Assembly (NCBI RefSeq): GCF_000344135.1
Contig: NZ_BAOP01000004.1
Span: 186,001 to 250,000 of the forward strand
DNA length: 64,000 nt
Direction: 5' to 3'
Origin: Gordonia malaquae NBRC 108250
GTDB lineage: Bacteria > Actinomycetota > Actinomycetes > Mycobacteriales > Mycobacteriaceae
This document shows positions 31,167-42,519 of this stretch, piece by piece (position 1 is the first letter of the stretch; each line of letters begins with the position of its first letter). A program made the position numbers and the translations under genes. The notes below the pieces were generated by a model. That model saw only the letters and a program-made list of their open reading frames with translations. It searched no databases and was not told the DNA's origin.

Positions 31167-33659
31167 ATGCCACGTCCCACGCACAACGAATCGTCCTATC
31201 TACCGGGCCTCGACGGCATCCGCGCCGTCGCGGTCACGGTGGTCCTGCTGTATCACCTGCAGGTCCCCGGGTTCAGGGGCGGACTACTCGGCGTCGGCGT
31301 GTTCTTCACCCTGAGCGGCTACCTCATCACCTCACTGCTGATCGCGACGCACCAGCGCACCGGCGGGCTCAATCTCAAGACGTTCTGGCTCCGACGGGCC
31401 AGACGGCTGCTGCCCGCCGTGGTCCTCGTCTTGATCGCCACGCTGGTCACGACGGCCGTGGTGATCCCCGACAAGCTCGGCACCTACTCCGGCCAAGCGC
31501 TCAGCGCGTTGTTCTACGTCAACAATTGGCACACCATCCTGTCGGACACCTCGTACTTCGAGCGGTTCGGCGGCCCGAGCCCGCTGAGCCACATGTGGTC
31601 GTTGTCGATCGAAGAGCAGTTCTACATCTTGTGGCCGCTCCTGCTCGGGCTCTTCTACCTGGTCCTGCGCAAGCGCTGGTTGATCAGCCTGGTGACGCTC
31701 GGCCTGGCTCTCGGCTCGTTCTTCCTGCTCACCACGCTCGCCGAAGCCGGCTTCGACAACACCCGCGCCTACGAGGGCACCGACACACGTGCGGGCGCAC
31801 TCCTGATGGGCGCGGCCCTCGCCTTCTGGTGGCCGGCACGCGCGCGTACGGTCACTCACAACCAACGGTGTGTGCTCGATGTCGCAGGCATCGCCGGACT
31901 CGCAGGCATCGTCTACCTGTGCATGACGACGGGCGACAACTCACTCGAGCTCTACGACTGGGGAATCGCGGTCCTCACCGTGGCGACGATGGGCGTCCTG
32001 ATGGCGGCGGTGACCCCGTCGACACTCGTCGCGACAGTCCTGAGCATGCAGCCGTTCCGGTGGATCGGCGAACGATCGTACGGCATCTACCTCTGGCACA
32101 TGCCACTGGTGGCGTTCCTGCCCGGCATCATCCGCGGCGGATCACCGCTGATCAGTTCCATCGTGGTGGTCATCGCGACTCTTGTCATCGCTTCCCTCTC
32201 GTGGCGCTACGTGGAGGACCCGATCCGGAAGTACGGGTTCCGTGCAGCGCTCACCACGCCCCGACGCCACGAGGACACCATGCGCGCCGCGCTGTGGGCC
32301 ACGGCCGTCGCCGCCTTCACCACCCTCGCGCGACCTTTCCGGTCGGCGACGCCCGACGACCTCCCCACTGAGGAGCCCCCGATGGCCGACGAACACCCCC
32401 AGGAACCCGTTCCCTCCGTCACCGGCTGGGACCCCGCGACAGCGGCTCCGTCGCAGCCCCGCCCACTGCTCGAGGAGCCGGTGGACGTGGTGCTTCGCGC
32501 GCCGATCGTCGAGGAGACCGTCGACATCAGCGCGCCGGCCGCCGACGACACGCCCGACGTCGAGCCGACCCCGGGAGGCTCTGCCGAGCCCTCGTCCGCC
32601 GAGACCGTGCGCTTCCGCGTGCCCACCGGCGTCACCGTGCTGTCCAAGGCCCCGAGCGTGTTGAACCTTCCGCCCAAGGCAGACGAGACGCCCACGGCGC
32701 CGACCGCTCCGATCGACGACACCGACGGCGACGTCACAGCGGCCGCTGCCCCGGATCCTGAGCCGATCCCCGCTCAGGCCTCCGAGCAGCCGGAACAGCG
32801 CCGCTCCCCCGCCCGCGCCGTTCTCGCGACGCTGGTGGTCCTCGGATTGGCAGTCGGGTCGATGGTCGCCGTGTCCAAGCTCAACCCCGACCTCCCGATC
32901 GTCTCGGCTCTCTACAAGTCGGACGACGGCAGCAGCGGCATCGATGAGGAGATCGATGAGGGCCCCGCGCCCGAACGCTACGGGCCCACGCTGCCCGCCG
33001 GGCAGCGCCGCACCAAGTGTTCAACGGTGATCCACGTCGGCGACTCGACGTCGATCGGCATGAGTGATCCGGGAATGCAACCGAACGTCGCGCTGCGCCT
33101 CGAAGGTCGCTATCGCGAGGTCGGCGCGAAGACGTACATCGAAGACGTCGTCGGAGGCCGCTCGAGCATGGAACGGGTGAACGATCAGCCCAACGCCACC
33201 GAGTCGATCGAAGGTGCCCTCAGGCGAGGCGTGCACGGCTGCTGGGTCATCGCGATGGGCATCAACGACACCGCCAACGTGGAGGTCGGCGGCGCCGGGC
33301 CCGTCGACATGCGCATCGACAACCTGCTCAAGCCGCTCGTCGGTCAGCCTGTTCTGTGGCCGACCGTCATCACCAATCGCCTCAACGAGAATCCCGCGTA
33401 CGACAACGGTGCGATGCGGAACTTCAACCGTGCGCTCGTCCGGGCGTGCAAGCGGTACCCGAACCTTCGGGTCTACGACTGGGCGGGCGAAACCGAGCAG
33501 AACTGGTTCCAAGACGGTGTTCACTACACCGAAGCGGGCTACGTCGAACGTGCTCGCCGCTTCGCAGTCGCATTGGCCACCATGTACCCGGCGACGGATC
33601 TGCCGCCCGCCGGCTGCGTCCTGAAGTCGACGAGCGAGGTCGTTCCGCCGCAGCCCTGA
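31167..33659 (+). CDS. Membrane acyltransferase-3 with C-terminal SGNH domain (OafA/YrhL type)
   Basis: This 830-aa envelope-modifying enzyme would transfer acyl groups to surface glycans or lipids. The N-terminal half is an acyltransferase-3 domain with about ten membrane segments: YLPGLDGIRAVAVTVVLLYHL carries the catalytic His, and later motifs are FFTLSGYLIT, LSHMWSLSIEEQFYILWP and SYGIYLWHMP. A long Pro/Glu/Thr-rich linker follows (about residues 390-560), then one membrane helix and an extracytoplasmic SGNH domain: HVGDSTSIGMS, MGINDTANV and DGVHYTEAG. The architecture matches the OafA/YrhL fusions known for O-acetylation of polysaccharides. The ATG at 31167 places the first motif about 10 residues in; the frame is open from 31020 and an earlier start is possible. 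Its SGNH domain is a paralogue of the preceding secreted protein. Confidence 0.88.
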   Translation: MPRPTHNESSYLPGLDGIRAVAVTVVLLYHLQVPGFRGGLLGVGVFFTLSGYLITSLLIATHQRTGGLNLKTFWLRRARRLLPAVVLVLIATLVTTAVVIPDKLGTYSGQALSALFYVNNWHTILSDTSYFERFGGPSPLSHMWSLSIEEQFYILWPLLLGLFYLVLRKRWLISLVTLGLALGSFFLLTTLAEAGFDNTRAYEGTDTRAGALLMGAALAFWWPARARTVTHNQRCVLDVAGIAGLAGIVYLCMTTGDNSLELYDWGIAVLTVATMGVLMAAVTPSTLVATVLSMQPFRWIGERSYGIYLWHMPLVAFLPGIIRGGSPLISSIVVVIATLVIASLSWRYVEDPIRKYGFRAALTTPRRHEDTMRAALWATAVAAFTTLARPFRSATPDDLPTEEPPMADEHPQEPVPSVTGWDPATAAPSQPRPLLEEPVDVVLRAPIVEETVDISAPAADDTPDVEPTPGGSAEPSSAETVRFRVPTGVTVLSKAPSVLNLPPKADETPTAPTAPIDDTDGDVTAAAAPDPEPIPAQASEQPEQRRSPARAVLATLVVLGLAVGSMVAVSKLNPDLPIVSALYKSDDGSSGIDEEIDEGPAPERYGPTLPAGQRRTKCSTVIHVGDSTSIGMSDPGMQPNVALRLEGRYREVGAKTYIEDVVGGRSSMERVNDQPNATESIEGALRRGVHGCWVIAMGINDTANVEVGGAGPVDMRIDNLLKPLVGQPVLWPTVITNRLNENPAYDNGAMRNFNRALVRACKRYPNLRVYDWAGETEQNWFQDGVHYTEAGYVERARRFAVALATMYPATDLPPAGCVLKSTSEVVPPQP

Positions 33660-33661
33660 GT

Positions 33662-33678
33662 CGCCTGCGCCACAGGCG
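33662..33678. terminator. Short hairpin between convergent genes
   Basis: CGCCTG and CAGGCG with a 5-nt loop fill the 21-bp gap between the acyltransferase stop and the ahpE stop. It is a short candidate bidirectional terminator. Confidence 0.4.
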
Positions 33679-33680
33679 GA

Positions 33681-34169
33681 TCAGGAGCGGAGCGAGAGCG
33701 CTTCGTCCCAGGTGTCGACCGTGCGGGCCTCACCGGGCCCGACCATGTCGGAGAAGCGGACCGTCCCGTCGCGTGCCACGAGGAAGGTTCCCCGGTTGGC
33801 GTACCCGCGGTCGGTGTCGAGGACTCCGTACTCGCTCGCCACTCCGCCATGCGGCCAGAAGTCCGAGAGAATCGGGAAGAGGTAGCCCTGCGCCGACGAC
33901 CACACCTTATGGGTCGGCGGCGGACCGACGGAGACCGCGACGGTCGTCAGAGTGGTGTCGTCGAACTTCGGCAGATTGTCACGGATGTACCCGAGCTCAC
34001 CTTCGCACGTGCCCGTGAAGGCGAGCGGAAAGAACACGATCAGCACATCGCCCTTCTCACGAAGGGTCGACAATGTCACTCGCCGGTTGTTCTGGTCGCG
34101 TAGCTCGAACTCGGGCGCAACCGATCCGACAGGGAGCGGGCCGACAGCAACGCTGTCCGGCTTCGTCAT
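33681..34169 (-). CDS. ahpE: One-cysteine peroxiredoxin AhpE
   Basis: AhpE is a cytoplasmic peroxidase that reduces organic peroxides and peroxynitrite. The 162-aa protein has the family motif P48-LAF-T52-GT-C55 (FFPLAFTGTCEGEL), where Cys55 is the peroxidatic residue. No second cysteine is present, so it is a true 1-Cys enzyme needing mycoredoxin or mycothiol for recycling. The ATG at 34169 overlaps the stop of the DUF3052 gene by 4 nt (ATGA), as in a coupled operon. The M. tuberculosis orthologue is Rv2238c, beside the same DUF3052 gene. Confidence 0.92.
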   Translation of the reverse strand: MTKPDSVAVGPLPVGSVAPEFELRDQNNRRVTLSTLREKGDVLIVFFPLAFTGTCEGELGYIRDNLPKFDDTTLTTVAVSVGPPPTHKVWSSAQGYLFPILSDFWPHGGVASEYGVLDTDRGYANRGTFLVARDGTVRFSDMVGPGEARTVDTWDEALSLRS

Positions 34170-34585
34170 GCTCGTTTGCCCGACCGAGCCTTCGGCGTCA
34201 CCAGACGTGCACCGGTCCAGTCGCCGAGGCTCGTCACCGATGTCTGAGTGAGTCCCGCGGTGGGCGCCGACTCCGCGATGACCGACGGGTCGACGTAACC
34301 GTCGCGACCGGTCTTCGGCGACAGCACCCAGATGAATCCGCCTTCGGCGAGGGGACCGATGGCGTCCATCAGCGCGTCGACGAGGTCACCGTCGTCGTCT
34401 CGCCACCACAGGACAACGGCGTCGACTACATCGATCGCGTCCTCGTCGAGCATCTCCGCATCGATCGCGTCTTCGATCTCGATGCGCAGATCGTCGTCGG
34501 TGTCCTCGTCCCAACCGCGCTCTTGGATCACCATTCCGTTGGTGAATCCGAGCTTGCTCGCCTTGTCGTCCGTGGCGGCTACCAC
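34166..34585 (-). CDS. DUF3052 family protein
   Basis: This small acidic cytoplasmic protein (139 aa) is conserved next to ahpE and aceE in mycobacteria (Rv2239c). It contains KLGFTNGMVIQERGWDEDTDDDLR, then an Asp/Glu-rich helix and a WVLSPKTGRDGYVDPSVIAESAPTAGLTQT segment that is the most conserved part of the family. The function is unknown. The start is a GTG at 34585 with GGAGG about 9 nt upstream. Coupling to ahpE suggests a role linked to peroxide or pyruvate metabolism, but that is guesswork. Confidence 0.85.
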   Translation of the reverse strand: MVAATDDKASKLGFTNGMVIQERGWDEDTDDDLRIEIEDAIDAEMLDEDAIDVVDAVVLWWRDDDGDLVDALMDAIGPLAEGGFIWVLSPKTGRDGYVDPSVIAESAPTAGLTQTSVTSLGDWTGARLVTPKARSGKRA

Positions 34586-34765
34586 CGCGTGTGTCCTCCC
34601 GTTTGTTTACAAGTGTCCTGTTCACCCGCGGTGCCGTTTGCCGTGCATTCACGGCTGTCGGGTCACTGTCGAGTGAAACTCAGTTCAAGACTAGAGGTTC
34701 AACGGACATCCCGACAGTGCACACCCGGTGTTTCCTCCGCCCGAACGTGTTCTGCGGGCACGGAT

Positions 34766-35293
34766 TCACTCGGCTGGAAGGAACTCCGAGCACTTGTTCA
34801 GAGCCGCGGTGCGGTCGGTGCCCCAGGTGTCCGATGCGGCGTTGAGGCCGCCGAGTTGCTTCTCGCCGATCCGCTCGGCCAGATCGTCGGAGCTGTCCAC
34901 GAAACGGTTGACCGCACCGAGGAGGTCCGACGGCGTGGCCGGCGCGATGGCCTTGCGCACCTGGTCGGCGCCCGCGGTGAGAGTGTCGGCGGCCCAGCGG
35001 TCCTCGGAGGACATCTTGGCGTACGACTGCACACTGTTGAGTTTGGTGATGAAGACGTTGTAGTCGCGGACCATCGCTCCCGCAGAGGTGATCACATTGC
35101 GGCACACCTGGACTGCGGCGATCTTCTCCAGTTCGGAGCGTTCTGCGGTCGGAACCGACGCAGCGCGACTGCTGCCGACCGACGACGGCGCCGCGGCGGT
35201 CGACGGCTCCGGCGGCGTCTCCTGCGAACACGAGACGACCAGTGCCGACAGCACGATCAGGGCCGTGACGCCTGCTCCAGCACGGACCACCAT
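34766..35293 (-). CDS. Putative lipoprotein, Rv2240c-like by position
   Basis: This 175-aa lipoprotein has a short signal (MVVRAGAGVTALIVLSALVVSC) and lipobox VVSC with Cys22. A Ser/Thr/Pro/Ala-rich linker is followed by a helical domain with two cysteines, in VQVCRNV and LNKCSEF. The family is not recognised from motifs. Its place between the DUF3052 gene and aceE matches Rv2240c in M. tuberculosis. GGAGG precedes the ATG at about 8 nt. It is transcribed away from aceE, with a shared 220-bp intergenic promoter region. About 180 bp without a gene separate it from the DUF3052 gene. Confidence 0.78.
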   Translation of the reverse strand: MVVRAGAGVTALIVLSALVVSCSQETPPEPSTAAAPSSVGSSRAASVPTAERSELEKIAAVQVCRNVITSAGAMVRDYNVFITKLNSVQSYAKMSSEDRWAADTLTAGADQVRKAIAPATPSDLLGAVNRFVDSSDDLAERIGEKQLGGLNAASDTWGTDRTAALNKCSEFLPAE

Positions 35294-35513
35294 CGGTTCG
35301 CCCTCCCACCCGTGAAATGAATCGAATCAGGTTACCGCAGAGTAGGACGTGTGACTGGGCACATCGACTGCCAGGAGCGGTGATTTACGGCACGATGGAA
35401 CAGTGGTCCACCAAGAATCCTTGTGGACCCTAATCGATCCGCCGTCACACCCCGACGGCCCCACAGCGAGCCCGCCGACCTGTCCCCGGCTCGCCGACGA
35501 GAATGGTGGATTT

Positions 35514-38294
<2,781 letters not shown>

Positions 38295-38309
38295 TCGGAC
38301 CGACCACTG

Positions 38310-38352
38310 AGGGTGCAGATCGTGACCACATGCTGGTCACGATCTGCACCCT
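38310..38352 (+). terminator. Strong terminator after aceE
   Basis: A perfect 19-bp stem (core GGGTGCAGATCGTGACCA / TGGTCACGATCTGCACCC) with a 5-nt loop begins 15 nt after the aceE stop and is followed by a short T run. Confidence 0.88.
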
Positions 38353-38414
38353 TCGCACAACCCGGCCGAGCGTACCCTGCTCACCGCCGACGACCTGCAC
38401 GTTAGATTGGTCGT

Positions 38415-39704
38415 GTGCCCGAAGAACAGCAACCAACCAGCGAAGCGCTCGCCGCGAGCGCCGCATCCGGTGTGCTCTACAACAGCCGCGGGGCTCACGT
38501 GCCCGCGCCCGCCACCGTGCACGATGCGCTGCCCGATGCACTGCTGCGACGCATGAAGCTGTACAGCGGACGACTCGCGACCGAGGCCGTCCACGCTATG
38601 TCAGAGCAACTCCCCTACTTCACCGAGTTGGACGCCGGGCAGAAGGCGAGCGTCCAACTCGTCGTGCAGACATCGGTCGTGAACTTCGTCGAGTGGATCC
38701 AGGATCCCGAGGGCAACGTGAAGTTCACCGTGCAGGCGTTTCAGGTGGTGCCCCAAGACCTGGCACGGCGAGTCACCCTCCTGCAGACCGTCGAGATGGT
38801 CCGCGTCGCCATGGAGTTCTTCGAGAAGTGGCTGCCGCTGCTGGCGAGGAACGACGTCCAACTGCGGGCACTGACCGAGTCCGTGCTGCGCTACGGCCGT
38901 GAGATCGGTTTCGCCGCAGCGGCGATCTACGCATCAGCCGCGGAGTCGCGCGGCGCATGGGATTCGCGAATGGAAGCCCTCGTCGTCGACGCCGTCGTCC
39001 GCGGCGACGGCAGCACCGAACTGTTGTCCCGCGCCGCTGCCCTCAACTGGCCGAGCGAAACACAGGCCACCGTCATCGTCGGGACGCCACCACCCGAGCA
39101 GAACGTTTCGGTCCCGCTCGCGATTCACAACACCGGCAAGCACCACGACCGGGCGACGCTGACCGTGGTCCAGGGCAGCACTCTGGTCGCCATCGTCGGC
39201 GGCCAGCTCAGCTCCACCGACAGATTCCTTACCGATCTGCTCGACAACTTCGCGGACGGCCCCGTCGTCATCGGACCGACGATGCCCAACCTGACCGTGG
39301 CCCACGCCTCGGCGGTCGAAGCGATGACCGCCGCAGACGCCGTCCGCGGGTGGCCCGGCGCCCCCAGACCGGTGCACAGCTCCGATCTGCTCCCCGAGCG
39401 CGCCTTGAACGGCGACCAGACCGCGGCACAGATGTTGATCGACTCACTGATCACGCCACTCGGGGGCGAGGGCCAGACTCTGCAGTCGACCCTCGAGGCG
39501 TACCTCGATGCGGGCGGGTCCATCGAATCCTGCGCGCGGGAGCTGTACATACATCCGAACACTGTGCGGTATCGACTAAAAAAGGTGACCGACATCACGG
39601 GACGTGACCCAGGTAACTCCCGGGACGCATATGTCCTCCGGGTGGCACTTACCGTCGCTCGACTGTCCCGAAATCAGCAACAAGCAACGACAATCGTAAC
39701 CTGA
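38415..39704 (+). CDS. mabR: FAS-II operon regulator MabR (PucR/CdaR-type)
   Basis: This 429-aa transcriptional regulator is orthologous by position and motifs to Rv2242 (MabR), which controls the fabD-acpM-kasA operon in mycobacteria. The C-terminal PucR-type helix-turn-helix is clear: LEAYLDAGGSIESCARELYIHPNTVRYRLKKVTDITG. The N-terminal 170 residues form a helical RsbRD-like sensory region (LPYFTELDAGQKASVQLVVQTSVVNFVEW) and the middle is a GGDEF-related CdaR domain. The start is a GTG. It lies between the aceE terminator and the fabD promoter. In mycobacteria its activity responds to long acyl-CoAs, as I recall. Confidence 0.9.
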   Translation: MPEEQQPTSEALAASAASGVLYNSRGAHVPAPATVHDALPDALLRRMKLYSGRLATEAVHAMSEQLPYFTELDAGQKASVQLVVQTSVVNFVEWIQDPEGNVKFTVQAFQVVPQDLARRVTLLQTVEMVRVAMEFFEKWLPLLARNDVQLRALTESVLRYGREIGFAAAAIYASAAESRGAWDSRMEALVVDAVVRGDGSTELLSRAAALNWPSETQATVIVGTPPPEQNVSVPLAIHNTGKHHDRATLTVVQGSTLVAIVGGQLSSTDRFLTDLLDNFADGPVVIGPTMPNLTVAHASAVEAMTAADAVRGWPGAPRPVHSSDLLPERALNGDQTAAQMLIDSLITPLGGEGQTLQSTLEAYLDAGGSIESCARELYIHPNTVRYRLKKVTDITGRDPGNSRDAYVLRVALTVARLSRNQQQATTIVT

Positions 39705-39726
39705 GTCACAGGCGTCACGGAGAATC

Positions 39727-39756
39727 TTGATATAGCGCCAGGTGTTGGAATATTTT
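39727..39756 (+). promoter_or_regulatory. Candidate fabD operon promoter
   Basis: TTGATA (39727-39732) and TATTTT (39751-39756) are separated by 18 nt in an AT-rich island otherwise rare in this genome. They resemble a housekeeping sigma promoter, about 140 bp before fabD. Assignment is by eye. Confidence 0.35.
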
Positions 39757-39812
39757 CTTCATATCGGTAACGGATCACGGCATGGTGACGATGCGGATGC
39801 CCTTCGGGATTC

Positions 39813-39833
39813 ATTTGTAGGGTTCCCACAAAT
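39813..39833. promoter_or_regulatory. Candidate MabR operator
   Basis: ATTTGT (39813-39818) and ACAAAT (39828-39833) form a perfect 6-bp dyad around a 9-nt centre, 65 bp before the fabD start. MabR of mycobacteria is reported to bind a TTTTGT/ACAAAA dyad in the fabD promoter (from memory, with a longer spacer), so this is a plausible equivalent. Confidence 0.45.
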
Positions 39834-39898
39834 TTCATTCTGCAGGTTCATACGACTCAACACCATCGGGCAGCCCGTCAAGGGTGTTGTCTTGTCAC

Positions 39899-40810
39899 GT
39901 GCTTTCGTTGCTTGCGCCCGGACAGGGCTCCCAGACACCCGGCATGCTCACCGAATGGTTGGAGCAGCCCGGTGCCCACGATCGTGTCGCGGCATGGTCG
40001 GAGACGGTCGGCCTCGACCTCGTGCGCCTCGGGACCGTCGCAACCGCAGACGAGATCACCGACACCGCGGTCACACAACCGCTCGTCGTCGTCTCCGCAC
40101 TCCTCGCTTTCGATGAGATCCGCAATCGCAAGGGCGAGCTCCCCGCCGACACGATCGTCTCGGGCCACTCGGTCGGCGAACTCGCGGCGGCGGCCATCAC
40201 CGGCGTCATCACCGCCGACGAAGCAGTCCGCCTCGCCGGCATCCGCGGCGCCGAGATGGCCAAAGCCTGCGCCCTCGAAGCAACGACCATGGCCGCAGTG
40301 CTGGGCGGCGACGAGACCGCCGTTCTCGCACGGCTGGCCGAACTCGACCTCATTCCCGCGAACCGCAACGCGGTGGGCCAGATCGTCGCTGCAGGATCTG
40401 TCGCGGCAATCGACGAACTGATCGCCAACCCGCCGGAGAAGGCACGCACTCGCAAGCTCGCAGTGGCCGGCGCATTCCACACCCACTACATGGCACCCGC
40501 ACGCGATGCCGTCGCCGCAGCCGCAGCCGACATCACTCCGAACGATCCGAACCGCACCCTGCTGTCGAACTCCGACGGCGCAGCGGTGACCGACGGCGCC
40601 GCCGCTCTGGCGAAGCTCGTCGACCAGGTCACCAGCCCGGTGCGGTGGGACCTGTGCTCGGCGACGATGCGCTCCGCAGGCGTCGACTCCATCATCGAAC
40701 TCACGCCGGCAGGTGCCCTGGTGGGCATCGCCAAACGTGAACTCAAGGGCGTGCCCTCGCGCGCCGTCAAGGTCCCCGCAGATCTGGAGGACCTCCCAGG
40801 ACTTGGATGA
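39899..40810 (+). CDS. fabD: Malonyl-CoA:ACP transacylase FabD
   Basis: FabD loads malonate from malonyl-CoA onto AcpM, feeding the FAS-II elongation of meromycolate chains. The 303-aa protein has the opening motif LLAPGQGSQTPGML, the nucleophile Ser91 in GHSVGEL and the catalytic His in AFHTHYM. The GTG at 39899 aligns with mycobacterial FabD; a second GTG at 39884 would add five residues and is less likely. It is the first gene of the fabD-acpM-kasA-accD6 operon, with a 194-bp upstream region that holds the presumed promoter and operator. Confidence 0.95.
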   Translation: MLSLLAPGQGSQTPGMLTEWLEQPGAHDRVAAWSETVGLDLVRLGTVATADEITDTAVTQPLVVVSALLAFDEIRNRKGELPADTIVSGHSVGELAAAAITGVITADEAVRLAGIRGAEMAKACALEATTMAAVLGGDETAVLARLAELDLIPANRNAVGQIVAAGSVAAIDELIANPPEKARTRKLAVAGAFHTHYMAPARDAVAAAAADITPNDPNRTLLSNSDGAAVTDGAAALAKLVDQVTSPVRWDLCSATMRSAGVDSIIELTPAGALVGIAKRELKGVPSRAVKVPADLEDLPGLG

Positions 40811-40922
40811 GGCCGGACACCCCCGGCCGTCGGAGGCCGCTCCACCCGAGCGGATGTCCAACAGCGAACCCGCTGACCTCCGAAACCCCCGCAAGCAACA
40901 CCCAGAAGAAGGGAGCCACATC

Positions 40923-41225
40923 GTGGCCGCCACTCAGGAACAGCTCGTCGCCGGCATCGCAGAGATCGTCGAAGAGGTCACCGGCATCGAGCCGTCAGAA
41001 GTGACCCTCGAGAAGTCGTTCGTCGACGACCTGGACATCGACTCGCTGTCGATGGTCGAGATCGCCGTGCAGGTCGAGGACAAGTACGGCGTCAAGGTCC
41101 CCGATGAGGATCTCGCCAGCCTGCGCACCGTCGGCGACACCGTCGCCTACGTCCAGAAGCTCGAGGCCGAGAACCCGGAGACCGCAGCAGCGATCGCCGC
41201 TCAGATCGAGGCGAGCCAGGCCTGA
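40923..41225 (+). CDS. acpM: Meromycolate extension acyl carrier protein AcpM
   Basis: This is the carrier protein that holds growing meromycolate chains during FAS-II. The 100-aa protein has the phosphopantetheine site Ser41 in [13 protein letters not shown] and the C-terminal extension ([21 protein letters not shown]) that distinguishes AcpM from shorter ACPs. The GTG at 40923 has GGGAG at 8 nt and gives the expected N-terminus. It lies 112 bp after fabD and one base before kasA. Confidence 0.95.
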   Translation: MAATQEQLVAGIAEIVEEVTGIEPSEVTLEKSFVDDLDIDSLSMVEIAVQVEDKYGVKVPDEDLASLRTVGDTVAYVQKLEAENPETAAAIAAQIEASQA

Positions 41226-41226
41226 T

Positions 41227-42492
41227 ATGACAGAACTGCGTGATTTTTCAACCAGGGGCGGAGAGTTCCCCAGCGTGGTGGTGACCTCCATGGTCGCCAG
41301 CACCAGCCTCGGCGGAGATCTCGACACCACCTGGGAGAATCTCGTCGCAGGGAAGTCCGGGATCCGCACGCTCACCGACGACTACATCGAGCAGTACAAG
41401 TTGCCGGTGAGCATCGGCGGCAAGTTCCTCGAAGACCCGTCTCTTGAGGTGACGCGCATCGAGGCACGCCGGATGGCGTACGTCGAGCGGATCTCGCACG
41501 TGCTGAGCAAGCGCCTCTGGGCGCAGGCAGGCACACCCGAGGTCGACCCGGATCGACTCGCCGTCGTGCTCGGCACCGGCATCGGCGGCGCCGAGGCCAT
41601 GATGGACGCCGACCGGGTGCTCCGCGAGACCGGCAACTACCGCAAGGTTTCGCCGCTCGCCGTCTCCATGACGATGCCCAACGGCCCCGCCGCCGTCGCC
41701 GGTCTGAACATCGGCGCACGCGCCGGCGTCATCACTCCGGTGTCGGCCTGCTCCTCGGGTGCTGAAGCCATCGCGCACGCCTGGCGGCACATCGTGTTCG
41801 GCGACGCCGACATGGTCGTCACCGGCGGCGTCGAAGGACACATCGACGCGGTGCCGATCGCGGCGTTCTCGATGATGCGTGCGATGAGCACCCGCAACGA
41901 CGATCCGGCGGCAGCGTCGCGTCCGTTCGACAAAGATCGTGACGGCTTCGTCTTCGGCGAAGCAGCAGCGATGCTGATCCTCGAGCGCGAGGACCACGCC
42001 AAGGCGCGCGGTGCTCACATCCACGCTCGACTGCTCGGCTCGGGAATCACGTCCGACGGCTTCCACCTCGTGGCGCCGGACCCGTCGGGCCAGGGCAACG
42101 CGCGTGCGATGACACGCGCACTGCAGACCGCAGGCCTGCAGAAGTCCGACATCACGCATGTCAACGCACATGCGACGTCGACGCCGATCGGCGACACCGC
42201 CGAATCGGAAGGCATTCAGGCGGCCGTGGGCAATCACGCGGCCATCTACGCGCCCAAGTCGGCTCTGGGCCACTCGATCGGCGCCGTCGGCGCCCTCGAA
42301 GCGGTCCTGACGATCAAGTCGGTGGAGGAGTCAGTCATTCCCCCGACGCTGAATCTCGACAACCAGGATCCGGAGTGCGGCGACATCGACGTCGTGCACG
42401 GTGAAGCTCGTCGCGGACAGATCGACTACGCGATCAGCAACTCGTTCGGGTTCGGTGGCCACAACGTCGCATTGGCGTTCGGCCGGTACTGA
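41227..42492 (+). CDS. kasA: Beta-ketoacyl-ACP synthase KasA
   Basis: KasA catalyses the decarboxylative condensation that elongates acyl-AcpM in mycolic acid synthesis. The 421-aa protein has the Cys-His-His triad: Cys175 in [10 protein letters not shown], His315 in [11 protein letters not shown] and His349 in [13 protein letters not shown]. The spacing is identical to that of mycobacterial KasA. The ATG at 41227 comes one base after the acpM stop. In mycobacteria a second synthase, kasB, follows; here accD6 follows directly, so this enzyme may do the whole elongation, which fits genera with shorter mycolates. Confidence 0.95.
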   Translation: MTELRDFSTRGGEFPSVVVTSMVASTSLGGDLDTTWENLVAGKSGIRTLTDDYIEQYKLPVSIGGKFLEDPSLEVTRIEARRMAYVERISHVLSKRLWAQAGTPEVDPDRLAVVLGTGIGGAEAMMDADRVLRETGNYRKVSPLAVSMTMPNGPAAVAGLNIGARAGVITPVSACSSGAEAIAHAWRHIVFGDADMVVTGGVEGHIDAVPIAAFSMMRAMSTRNDDPAAASRPFDKDRDGFVFGEAAAMLILEREDHAKARGAHIHARLLGSGITSDGFHLVAPDPSGQGNARAMTRALQTAGLQKSDITHVNAHATSTPIGDTAESEGIQAAVGNHAAIYAPKSALGHSIGAVGALEAVLTIKSVEESVIPPTLNLDNQDPECGDIDVVHGEARRGQIDYAISNSFGFGGHNVALAFGRY

Positions 42493-42519
42493 CACACCCT
42501 CCACGCATAGGAGAAACCG

